Of a stretch of DNA of 64,000 nucleotides, positions 16,925 to 24,091 are shown piece by piece. Source of the stretch: Paraconexibacter algicola (GTDB taxonomy: Bacteria; Actinomycetota; Thermoleophilia; Solirubrobacterales; Solirubrobacteraceae); assembly GCF_003044185.1 (NCBI RefSeq), contig NZ_PYYB01000001.1, forward strand, positions 620,001-684,000, in the 5' to 3' direction. A model generated the notes under the pieces. That model saw only the letters and a program-made list of their open reading frames with translations, was not told where the DNA came from and made no database searches. Within the stretch, counting starts at the first letter, position 1; each line of letters opens with the position of its first letter. Both the position numbers and the translations under genes were made by a program.

Positions 16925-18087
16925 CAGCGACCGTCCTGCGCGAGCGCGCGGCCGACGTCGGGATCCAGCGCGCCGAACCCGGTCCGCGCCCAGACGCTGC
17001 GCCGCTCCCAGTAGGGGCGGCCGTCGTGCAGCAGCGCCGACGGGGCACGGCGACCCGCGATGTCCCGGGCGCACGCGCGGCAGGCCGGGACGGCGACGGT
17101 CTCGCCGTCCTGCGACCAGCGGGACTCCGCCTTCGCCCGGCCGTGCCGGGGGTCGTAGAAGCAGCGCGGGTCGGCGTGCCCGCGGCGGAGCACGTCGAGC
17201 CCCATGCCCGCGAGCACGAGCGCCCCGAGGTCGTCGAGCTCGCCGTCGCGGTCGCGGTCCAGGGCGACGCTCGCGGCCGCCGCGAGCTCGAACGCCCGCT
17301 CGGGCGGACTCGTCGCGCGGTCCAGCGCGGTGGCGAGACGCTGCACCGCGAGCTCCGCCTCCGCGCGCGTCCCGGGATCGAGCGCCCGGCCGCGCGCGGT
17401 CGCCCGGGGCGGCGCCCCGGGTCCGTGGCGCAGCAGCGTGCGGCGCGTCACGACCGCGGCCACCGGCAGCCCGAGGATGCCGCCGAGGATCCACCAGACG
17501 CCGCTGCCGCCGCCCTCGTCCTCCTCCGCGCGGTCGTCCTCGAACGGCGGACCACCCTCGTTCGGGGGGATCTGGCGGCGCTCCGCGCGCGGCAGCCGCG
17601 GCTCGCCGCGCATCAGCCCGAGCACGTAGAGGACCTCGCGGGCGGGCCGGATATCCTCGGGCAGGTCGAAGAAGGCGGCGAGCGTGGCGTCGCGGCCGTC
17701 CAGCCGCGGCCGGACCCCGAACGCGTCCGCCTCCGGCGAGGTGCCCTTGCCGACGACGTACAGGCCGTCGCGGCCGAGCGCGTCGCGCAGCTGGGCGGCC
17801 CAGCCGTCGGAGGGCTGCTGGATCGCGGTCGGGCCCGGCGGGGTGATCCCGGGCGCGAGCACGACGTAGGTCGGGAACGGCATCCGCGCGACCGCCCGCC
17901 GCAGGGCGGCGACCTCCTGCGGGCTGACGATCCGCGAGAACGAGTCGCTGACGAACACCGGGTCGCGGCGCAGCTCGCGCGCGACGAGGTCGACCCGGTC
18001 CGGGTCGGCCGCCAGGGCGGTCGCGGACGGGCCGACGGCGAGCAGCGCCGTCAGGACGGCGAGGACGAGCTGAACCGGCCGGCTCAC
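16924..18087 (-). CDS. Secreted membrane-anchored protein, paralogue C (Cys/His site)
   Basis: A 387-residue protein with the same plan as paralogue A: signal peptide (LVLAVLTALLAVGPSA), extracytoplasmic domain beginning LVARELRRDPVFVS, an acidic linker (EDDRAEEDEGGGSG), a transmembrane helix (GVWWILGGILGLPVAAVV) and a cytoplasmic domain. The C-terminus has CFYDPRHGR and ACRACARD, then PYWERRSVWARTGFGAL, aligning with paralogue A. The metal site is inferred from the conserved Cys/His spacing. It starts at GTG 18087, overlapping the YdeI-like gene by 4 bases. Upstream neighbours include a CtaG protein, so a role at the membrane in metal or cytochrome biology is possible but unproven. Confidence 0.65.
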   Translation of the reverse strand: MSRPVQLVLAVLTALLAVGPSATALAADPDRVDLVARELRRDPVFVSDSFSRIVSPQEVAALRRAVARMPFPTYVVLAPGITPPGPTAIQQPSDGWAAQLRDALGRDGLYVVGKGTSPEADAFGVRPRLDGRDATLAAFFDLPEDIRPAREVLYVLGLMRGEPRLPRAERRQIPPNEGGPPFEDDRAEEDEGGGSGVWWILGGILGLPVAAVVTRRTLLRHGPGAPPRATARGRALDPGTRAEAELAVQRLATALDRATSPPERAFELAAAASVALDRDRDGELDDLGALVLAGMGLDVLRRGHADPRCFYDPRHGRAKAESRWSQDGETVAVPACRACARDIAGRRAPSALLHDGRPYWERRSVWARTGFGALDPDVGRALAQDGR

Positions 18088-18647
18088 CGCGCGAGCCGCT
18101 CCCCGGCCGCGCAGGCGGCGCGCAGCTGCTCGAGGCGGCGCAGCCGGGTGTCCGGGCGCTTGGCGTTGCCGATCCAGAAGACCATCTGCCGTCGATACCC
18201 CGCCGGGCAGGCATCCCAAAACTCCGCGGCCCGCGGATCCTCCCGCAGGCGCGCCTCGTCGGCCTCCGGCAGCCGGTCGGGGGTCGCGGCGATCGAGTAC
18301 CCGGGGTCGTCGGGGTCGCGGGCGGCGAACGCGGCGCGGCCCGCGTCGGTCATCCGTCCCTGCGCCTCGAGCTCGGCGACGAGCCGGACGTTCACCGCGC
18401 TCCACCGCGAGCCCGGCCGGCGCGGCGTGAAGCGGACGGTGTGGCGCTCGTCGTCGATGCGGTTCAGCCGCCCGTCGATCCAGCCGAAGCACAGCGCCTC
18501 CCGGACGCTCTGCTCCCAGCTGAGCACCTGGCGGCCCGTGTGCGCCTTCCAGTAGCCGACCTGCACCTCGGTCGCGGTCGCGTGGTGCGCCGCGAGCCAC
18601 GTGCGCCACGCGGCGGGACCGTCGAAGAAGACCGGCTCGCCGCTCAC
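18084..18647 (-). CDS. YdeI/OmpD-associated family protein
   Basis: A 187-residue cytoplasmic protein. The N-terminal FFDGPAAWRTWLAAHH, then VGYWKAHTGR, REALCFGWIDGRLNRID and RFTPRRPGSRWSAVN are hallmarks of the YdeI (bacteriocin-protection) family, and the C-terminal YRRQMVFWIGNAKRPDTRLRRLEQL matches the family end. The biochemical role of the family is poorly known; some members are linked to antimicrobial-peptide tolerance. The GTG at 18647 overlaps the CtaG gene by 4 bases, so it is tightly coupled in the operon. Confidence 0.82.
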   Translation of the reverse strand: MSGEPVFFDGPAAWRTWLAAHHATATEVQVGYWKAHTGRQVLSWEQSVREALCFGWIDGRLNRIDDERHTVRFTPRRPGSRWSAVNVRLVAELEAQGRMTDAGRAAFAARDPDDPGYSIAATPDRLPEADEARLREDPRAAEFWDACPAGYRRQMVFWIGNAKRPDTRLRRLEQLRAACAAGERLAR

Positions 18648-19540
18648 GCACCGGCCGCCCGGTCGTCGATCCGCGCCCGCAGCTCCTCCCCGCGGCCGGC
18701 CGCGACGGCGCGGCGCGCCCGGGCGGGGTCGAGCGTCACGCCGCGGGCGGCGGCGTGCTCGAGCAGCAGCTGCTGCTCCTCGCTCTGGCGGGCGGTGCGC
18801 AGGAACAGGACGGCGAACAGGCAGATCGTCAGGATCGACTCCTCGACCATCATGACGGTCCCGGCCGTCACCTGGTCGGCCTCCCGGGAGAGGTCGAAGA
18901 CGCCGGGCGTGTAGCCGTCGTAGAACGCGCCGCCGCCGAACAGGAAGACGTTCGCGAGGACGGCGCCGACCATCCGCACCATCAGGACGTAGCCGAGCGC
19001 CCACGCGTTCGTGAACCAGGTCGGGCGCGGCAGCGGACCGAACAGCGGCATCCACACCGCGGCCCCGAGCGAGACGAACGTCAGGTGCTGGACGGCGTGC
19101 ACGACCTCGCTGTCGAGCGCCGCCTCGTGCACGACCGGGACGTGCCACAGCGCGAGGTTCGCCGCCCACAGCACGACCGCGACGACGGGATGCGTGACGA
19201 TCCGCAGGCGGTCGAACGCCCGGATCCGCAGGACGGGCGCCAGCAGCGGCCCGGTGAGGCCGAGGACGAGCAGCAGCGCCCCGAGGTCGGCCATCAGGAG
19301 GTGCTCGGCCATGTGCGCCCAGAACACCTCGTCGGCCATGTGGCCGAGCGGCGAGGTGAGCGCGACGGCGATGAGGCCGAGGCCGCCGAGGAAGCACCCC
19401 TGCCGCCAGCCGGGGACCGCGCGCGGCGTGCCCGCCAGGGTGGCGCAGCGGCGCAGGTACAGGACCGCGACGACGAGCTGCGGGAGCAGCTGCAGCGGGG
19501 CGAGCTGGACCCCTCCGACGTGGGCGAGGACGGCGGTCAC
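18644..19540 (-). CDS. CtaG-family (caa3 oxidase assembly) membrane protein
   Basis: A 298-residue protein with about seven membrane helices. Histidines in AEHLLMADLGALLLVLG and HAVQHLTFVSLGA match the Caa3_CtaG family, which is required for assembly or copper loading of cytochrome c oxidase in Bacillus. The last 55 residues are a charged cytoplasmic tail. The GTG start at 19540 has TAGGCT ending 9 bases upstream; that box overlaps the TAG stop of the preceding gene. No oxidase subunit is in this window. Confidence 0.85.
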   Translation of the reverse strand: MTAVLAHVGGVQLAPLQLLPQLVVAVLYLRRCATLAGTPRAVPGWRQGCFLGGLGLIAVALTSPLGHMADEVFWAHMAEHLLMADLGALLLVLGLTGPLLAPVLRIRAFDRLRIVTHPVVAVVLWAANLALWHVPVVHEAALDSEVVHAVQHLTFVSLGAAVWMPLFGPLPRPTWFTNAWALGYVLMVRMVGAVLANVFLFGGGAFYDGYTPGVFDLSREADQVTAGTVMMVEESILTICLFAVLFLRTARQSEEQQLLLEHAAARGVTLDPARARRAVAAGRGEELRARIDDRAAGA

Positions 19541-19549
19541 GGGACCGCG

Positions 19550-19555
19550 AGCCTA
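19550..19555 (-). promoter_or_regulatory. -10 box TAGGCT overlapping an upstream stop codon
   Basis: On the minus strand TAGGCT ends 9 bases before the ctaG-like GTG. Its TAG is the stop codon of the gene at 19553-20248, so the operon from CtaG onward can be started separately. Confidence 0.45.
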
Positions 19556-20248
19556 CGGGGCGGGCGGGGTCCCGCTCGCCGGCGCGGGGACGGCGGGCGC
19601 GGGCGTGGCCGCGGGCGCCGCGGTGCGCGGGGGCGCGACGAGGTCGATCACCGTGCCGACGGCGTCCGCGGTCGGCCGCCCGAGGATCGGCAGCGGCCGG
19701 ACGATGTCGTCGACCACCTCGCCGAGGCCGCGCACGATGTCGGCGACCGGCCGCGGCCGCGGGGTCGGGGTGGCGACGGGCTGCGGGGTCGCGGTCGGCT
19801 GCTGCGGGGTGGCGGTCGGGGTCGGCGCGGGCGTGCCGGACCCGCCGCCGCCCGGGTCGCCGGTCCCGCCGCCGCCGTCGCCGTCGCCGGGGTCTGCGGT
19901 GGGCGCGCGCCCGTCCTCCCCGTCGGTCCCGGCGGCGGGTCCGCGGCCGCCGCGCTCGCGGTCCGCCGTGGTGGTGGCGGTGGTGCCGGCACCCCGGGTG
20001 CGGGCGGGCGTCGCACGCGGCACGGCGGGGACCGCGGACGGCGACGTCGCGGTGCCCGAGCCGAGCGCGATGACGACCGGGTCCTCGCCGGGGAGGGTCG
20101 GTCCGCCGACGAGCTGGCCGAGGCCGCCGAGGCCGCCTCCGCCGACGCCGGCGGCGACCGCGACCGCGACGAGCAGGCCCACGGGGACGAGCGCCGCCGC
20201 ACCGGCGGTGCTCAGGATGGTGCGCAGCAGTGTCCCTCGACGACCCAT
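19553..20248 (-). CDS. Membrane-anchored Pro/Thr/Gly-rich protein
   Basis: A 231-residue protein of unknown function. One N-terminal hydrophobic segment (AGAALVPVGLLVAVAVAAGV) acts as signal or anchor. It is followed by a long low-complexity region rich in Gly, Pro, Thr and Ala (PTPTATPQQPTATPQPVATP), which is probably disordered and extracytoplasmic. A short hydrophobic, more conserved-looking segment near 165-205 (VADIVRGLGEVVDDIVRPL) is the only candidate domain. TACGGT ends 8 bases before the ATG. Confidence 0.55.
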   Translation of the reverse strand: MGRRGTLLRTILSTAGAAALVPVGLLVAVAVAAGVGGGGLGGLGQLVGGPTLPGEDPVVIALGSGTATSPSAVPAVPRATPARTRGAGTTATTTADRERGGRGPAAGTDGEDGRAPTADPGDGDGGGGTGDPGGGGSGTPAPTPTATPQQPTATPQPVATPTPRPRPVADIVRGLGEVVDDIVRPLPILGRPTADAVGTVIDLVAPPRTAAPAATPAPAVPAPASGTPPAP

Positions 20249-20256
20249 CGCTCCCC

Positions 20257-20262
20257 ACCGTA
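20257..20262 (-). promoter_or_regulatory. Leaderless-type -10 box, TACGGT
   Basis: TACGGT on the minus strand ends 8 bases before the ATG at 20248. A GGGGAG run lies between, so a leadered start cannot be excluded. Confidence 0.4.
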
Positions 20263-20298
20263 GTCGGTCGACGCCCGGCGGGCGAGCGCGTTCCGGCG

Positions 20299-20304
20299 TA
20301 CGAT
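20299..20304 (+). promoter_or_regulatory. Leaderless-type -10 box, TACGAT
   Basis: TACGAT ends 9 bases before the ATG at 20314 of the hybrid histidine kinase. Confidence 0.45.
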
Positions 20305-20313
20305 CGCTCGCGC

Positions 20314-22748
20314 ATGCGGCGTCTGTCGATCGCGCGGTCCCTCCAGCTGGCCCTCCTCGGGCTCACCGTCGCGCTGACCGCGATCGCCGCGCTCGGGGTC
20401 GGCGCCCTCTACCAGTCGCGCCAGGACTACGAGGACCGGCTCGCCGAGGGCCTGCAGCTGCAGGCCAGCGCGGGCCGGCTGCTGGCCGCCGGGGTCGTCG
20501 AGGAGGCGACGCTGCGGCTGCGCCGCGGTCCGGACGGGCTCACCGAGCGCCGCCGCGCCCGCGCCGCGTACCGCGCGGCGAACCGCGAGGCGCTCGCGCT
20601 CGCGCAGGGCGACGCGGCGAGGCGATCACCGCCGCGGCCGCCGGCCAGCAGCTCCTGCGCCTGCGCCCGACCTCGGCGACCGCGCCGCTGGCCGCCCGCG
20701 AGCCGCTGGCCCGGCTCAGCCGCCGTCAGACGCAGCGGATCGCGGACGCCCGCGACGAGGCGCAGAGCGAGACACGCCGGGCCGTGATCGCGATCGTCAG
20801 CGGCGGCGGTCTGGCGTTCCTCGTGGCGCTCGTGCTGATCGCCGCGCTGGTCGCCGCCGTGCGCCGCCCGCTGGACGACCTCGTCGGCGCGAGCGCCCGG
20901 CTGGCCGGCGGCGAGGACGACGCGCGCGTGCGCGAGGACGGCCCGGACGAGCTGCGGCTGCTGGCCCGCTCGTTCAACCAGATGGCCGGGGACGTGCAGG
21001 ACGCGGCGACGCGGCTGCGGCGCGAGCGCGACCGCCTCGACGTCACCGTCCGCAGCCTCGGCGACGCGCTCGTGCAGACCGACGCCGACGGCCGCGTGGT
21101 GAGCGCCAACCCGCGCGCGGGCGAGCTCGTCCCCGAGCTGGCGGTCGGCACCGTCCTCGACGCGGCGAGCGCGCCCGCCGAGCTCGCGCAGGCGCTCGAG
21201 GGCGAGGTCGTCGTCGAGCAGGACGAGACCCGCACGCTCGCGATCACCGCGGCGCGGCTGCCCGAGCAGGGCGGGGTCGTCTGGACGATCCGCGACGTGT
21301 CCGAGCGCGCCCGGCTGGAGCGGCTGAAGAGCGAGTTCGTGGCGACCGCGTCGCACGAGCTGCGCAGCCCGCTCACGTCGATCAAGGGCTTCGTCGAGCT
21401 GCTCGCCTCCGGCGAGGACCTGCAGCCGCGCCAGCGGGAGTTCCTCGACATCGTCCTCGTGTCGACGAACCGGCTCGTCGACCTCGTCAACGACCTGCTC
21501 GACGTCGCCCGGGTCGAGGCCGGCCGGCTGGAGATCCACCGGCGTCCGACCGCGCTGCACGAGGTCGTGCAGGAGGTGACGACGCTGTTCGGTCCGCGGC
21601 TGGCGACGAAGCGCCAGCGCCTGTCGGTCGACGTCCCCGAGGACCTGCCGCGCGCGCACGCCGACCCGGCCCGCGTCCGGCAGATCCTCACGAACCTCCT
21701 CACCAACGCGCACCTGTACACGCAGGAGGGCGGCGCGATCTCGATCACGGGGCGCGCCGACGGGCGCTCCGCGGTGCGGTTCGACGTGGCCGACGACGGG
21801 CGCGGCATGAGCCGCGAGGAGATCGCCACCGTGTTCGACCGCTTCGTGCGCGTCGGCGGCGAGGGCGACCGCACGACCGGCTCCGGGCTCGGCCTGTCGA
21901 TCGTCAAGTCGCTCGTCGACCTGCACGAGGGCCGGGTCGACGTCGAGAGCGCTCCCGGCGTCGGGACGACGTTCTCGGTGCGGCTGCCGGTGAGCAGCGC
22001 GGTCGGCACGGCGGGCGCGGCGCGCGACGCGCTGCGCGGCAAGCGGGTGCTCGTCGTCGACGACGAGGAGGACGTGGCGCGCCTGGTCGCCGAGCGGCTG
22101 GTGGACTTCGGCGTCCAGACCGAGATCGCCCGTGACGGCGCCGGCGCGCTGGAGCGCCTGCGCGCGGAGCGGTTCGACGCGGTGACGCTCGACATCCTGA
22201 TGCCGGGCATGAGCGGGTTCGAGGTGATGCGCGCGCTGCGCGCCGACCCGGACCTCGCGCGGCTCCCGGTGGTCGTGGTGTCGGTCTTCTCGGGCCGCGA
22301 GGCGCTCTCGGGCGAGTGGGTGGTCAGCAAGCCGATCGACCCGGGCGAGCTCGCCGACGCGCTCGGGGCCGCGGTGCTCGCCGACCGGGTGCGCGTGCTC
22401 GCGGTCGGGCGCCCGGAGATCCGCGACGAGCTCGACCGCGGCCTCACCGCGCTGGGGATCGAGCACGAGTGGGCGACCTCGCCGCAGGAGGCGACCGCGC
22501 GGTGCGCCCAGCGCTACTACGAGGTGGCGCTGGTGGACGCCGGACTGCCCGACGCCGCGCAGGTGATCGCCGGCCTGGACCTGCGCGGGCGGCGGCTGCG
22601 CCGCTCGGTCGTGGTGTTCGGCAGCGCCGACGACGAGATCTCCGGGTACGCGCGCCTGGACGCGGAGCCGGTGCCGATCAGCGACGCGGGCGCGGTGGTG
22701 CTCGGGCTGCTCGATGCACCGGTCGGCAGCCGCGCGCAGGACGGATAG
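20314..22748 (+). pseudogene. Hybrid sensor histidine kinase with an N-terminal frameshift
   Basis: The gene is intact except that the frame changes near 20618. Up to there one frame encodes the start, a transmembrane helix (LQLALLGLTVALTAIAALGVG) and the outer sensor domain. After it a different frame encodes the rest without a stop. One extra base after 20618 would join them as QGDAAEAITAAAAGQQ. Downstream domains in order: second transmembrane helix (IVSGGGLAFLVALVLIAAL), HAMP, PAS-like segment, HisKA (TASHELRSPLTSIKGF), HATPase (NLLTNAHLYT, DDGRGMS, GSGLGLSIVK), a receiver (VLVVDDEE, phospho-Asp in LDILMPGMSGFE) and a second degenerate receiver-like domain. It is either a sequencing error, recent inactivation or a recoded gene. 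It is followed by HD-GYP and response-regulator genes. Confidence 0.82.
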
Positions 22749-22751
22749 GCT
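22746..22751 (+). promoter_or_regulatory. -10 box TAGGCT overlapping an upstream stop codon
   Basis: The TAG is the stop of the histidine kinase. TAGGCT ends 9 bases before the ATG of the HD-GYP gene, giving it a possible promoter of its own. Confidence 0.45.
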
Positions 22752-22760
22752 CACAGCGGG

Positions 22761-23498
22761 ATGGACGACACCCTCGACGAGCTCGCGACGCTGCGCCACC
22801 AGCTCCAGACGCACGAGCGGCTGGCGGCGGACAAGGAGCGCCAGCTGGAGCGCTACGCCGCCGACCTGCGCGAGACGTTCAAGCAGGAGCGTGCCCGCAC
22901 CGAGCAGCTGCGTGCCTCCTACATGGCGACCGTGCGGGCGCTCGCCAACGCGGTCGAGCGCCGTGACGCGTACACGGGCAAGCACGCGGAGCGCGTCGCC
23001 GCCTACGGGCTGGAGTTCGCGCGCGCGGCGGGGCTGAAGCTCGCGGAGGACCCGGAGATCGAGTTCGGCTTCCTCCTGCACGACGTCGGGAAGGTCGGGG
23101 TGCCGGACGCGATCCTGTTCAAGCCCGCGCCGCTGGACGACGCCGAGCGGCGGCTGATGGAGCGCCACCCGGTGATCGGCGACGAGATCCTGCGGGAGAT
23201 CGACTTCCTCGGCGTCGCGAAGGAGGTCGTGCGCTCCCACCACGAGCGCTGGGACGGCACCGGCTACCCGGACGGGCTGGCCGGGGAGGCGATCCCGCCC
23301 GCCGCACGCATCTTCGCGGTCGCGGACACGCTCGACGCGCTGACGACGGCGCGTCCGTACCGGCCGGGGCGCAGCTTCGCGGTCGCGCGCGAGATCATCG
23401 TGGCGGGCTCGGGCACGCAGTTCGACCCGGCCGCGGTCGAGGCGTACGGCCAGGTGTCCGACGAGCGGCTGCGCGAGATCCACGACGAGCTGAGCTGA
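22761..23498 (+). CDS. HD-GYP domain phosphodiesterase
   Basis: A 245-residue protein predicted to hydrolyse cyclic di-GMP. An N-terminal coiled coil (about 1-50) leads into HD-GYP: HAERVAAYG, the HD pair in FLLHDVGKVGVPD, HPVIGDEIL, SHHERWDGTGYPDGL (the GYP loop) and VADTLDALTTARPYRPG. All metal-ligand motifs look intact. It lacks its own receiver, but one is encoded 7 bases downstream and a hybrid kinase upstream, so the three probably form one phosphorelay that controls c-di-GMP or a related nucleotide. Confidence 0.9.
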   Translation: MDDTLDELATLRHQLQTHERLAADKERQLERYAADLRETFKQERARTEQLRASYMATVRALANAVERRDAYTGKHAERVAAYGLEFARAAGLKLAEDPEIEFGFLLHDVGKVGVPDAILFKPAPLDDAERRLMERHPVIGDEILREIDFLGVAKEVVRSHHERWDGTGYPDGLAGEAIPPAARIFAVADTLDALTTARPYRPGRSFAVAREIIVAGSGTQFDPAAVEAYGQVSDERLREIHDELS

Positions 23499-23505
23499 TC
23501 GCCCC

Positions 23506-23877
23506 GTGCCGAAGACCGTCCTGATCGTCGACGACGACCCGTTCATCCGCAAGCTCATCGCGACGACGCTCGAGGACGTGGCGGGCTTCGAGCTGCACGA
23601 GGCCGCCGACGGCGAGGAGGCACTCGAGGTCGCGGACGCCACCACCCCGTCGATCGTGTTCCTCGACATCGACATGCCGCGACGCGACGGCATCAGCACG
23701 TGCGCGGAGCTGCGTCGCCGTCCGGCGGGCGCCGACGCGACGATCGTCATGCTGACCGCCGCCGCAGGCTCCGAGTACGAGGCGGGCTCGCGTGCGGCGG
23801 GCGCCGACCTCTTCCTCACCAAGCCGTTCAGCCCGCTCGACCTGCTGCGCCTCGTCGACGAGCTCGGCGCCTCCTAG
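23506..23877 (+). CDS. Single-domain response regulator (CheY-like)
   Basis: A 123-residue receiver with no output domain. Acidic pocket VDDDP, phosphoacceptor Asp in VFLDIDMPRRDG, conserved Thr in VMLTAAAG and Lys in FLTKPFSP are all present. The GTG start lies 7 bases after the HD-GYP stop. As a stand-alone receiver it probably relays phosphate between the hybrid kinase and another partner, or acts on the HD-GYP protein in trans. A hairpin at 23927-23951 and a long palindrome at 24053-24080 follow. Confidence 0.9.
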   Translation: MPKTVLIVDDDPFIRKLIATTLEDVAGFELHEAADGEEALEVADATTPSIVFLDIDMPRRDGISTCAELRRRPAGADATIVMLTAAAGSEYEAGSRAAGADLFLTKPFSPLDLLRLVDELGAS

Positions 23878-23926
23878 CCACCGGCGCCGGCCGACTGCCG
23901 CGCGCCACGATCAGATCCTCTGCACC

Positions 23927-23951
23927 TCAGCTCATCGCAATGGTGAGCTGA
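23927..23951 (+). terminator. Hairpin after the response regulator
   Basis: Eight-base arms TCAGCTCA (23927-23934) and TGAGCTGA (23944-23951) with a 9-base loop lie 49 bases after the stop. No U-tract follows, so this is a possible terminator or mRNA-stabilising stem. Confidence 0.4.
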
Positions 23952-24052
23952 CGCGCACTCGGCGTCGACGACGCGCCCGCGGAGCGAAGGCTCTGCTGAC
24001 ACGGCGCGGCCGCCTGCGCGCGCGGTCAGCTGCACCACGCACCCGCGCAGCG
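23952..24052. other. Gene-free spacer with two similar G/C-rich segments
   Basis: Nothing codes here. Two degenerate copies of CCCGCGNAGCGNAAGG occur (near 23980 and 24042), the second running into the palindrome at 24053. They could be remnants of a duplicated terminator. Confidence 0.3.
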
Positions 24053-24080
24053 GAAGGGGGCTTGCGCGCAAGCCCCCTTC
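24053..24080. terminator. 28-base perfect palindrome, bidirectional terminator
   Basis: A perfect inverted repeat with arms beginning GAAGGGGGCTTGC and ending GCAAGCCCCCTTC, essentially without a loop beyond GC. It lies between the plus-strand response regulator and the minus-strand aldehyde dehydrogenase, where a two-way terminator is expected. Its A/T-rich edges (GAAG and CTTC) suit both directions. Confidence 0.65.
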
Positions 24081-24091
24081 GCGCCGGACGC

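Noticed and set aside
19648-20202. Alternative frame of 184 codons within the Pro/Thr-rich gene
   Set aside because: Its Arg/Pro/Ala/Ser text is a frame shadow; the chosen frame has a membrane anchor, a -10 box and the usual linker composition.
20600-20630. Programmed -1 frameshift in the histidine kinase
   Set aside because: No slippery heptamer or strong downstream stem is visible, and the shift does not create a useful short product. A missing base is simpler.
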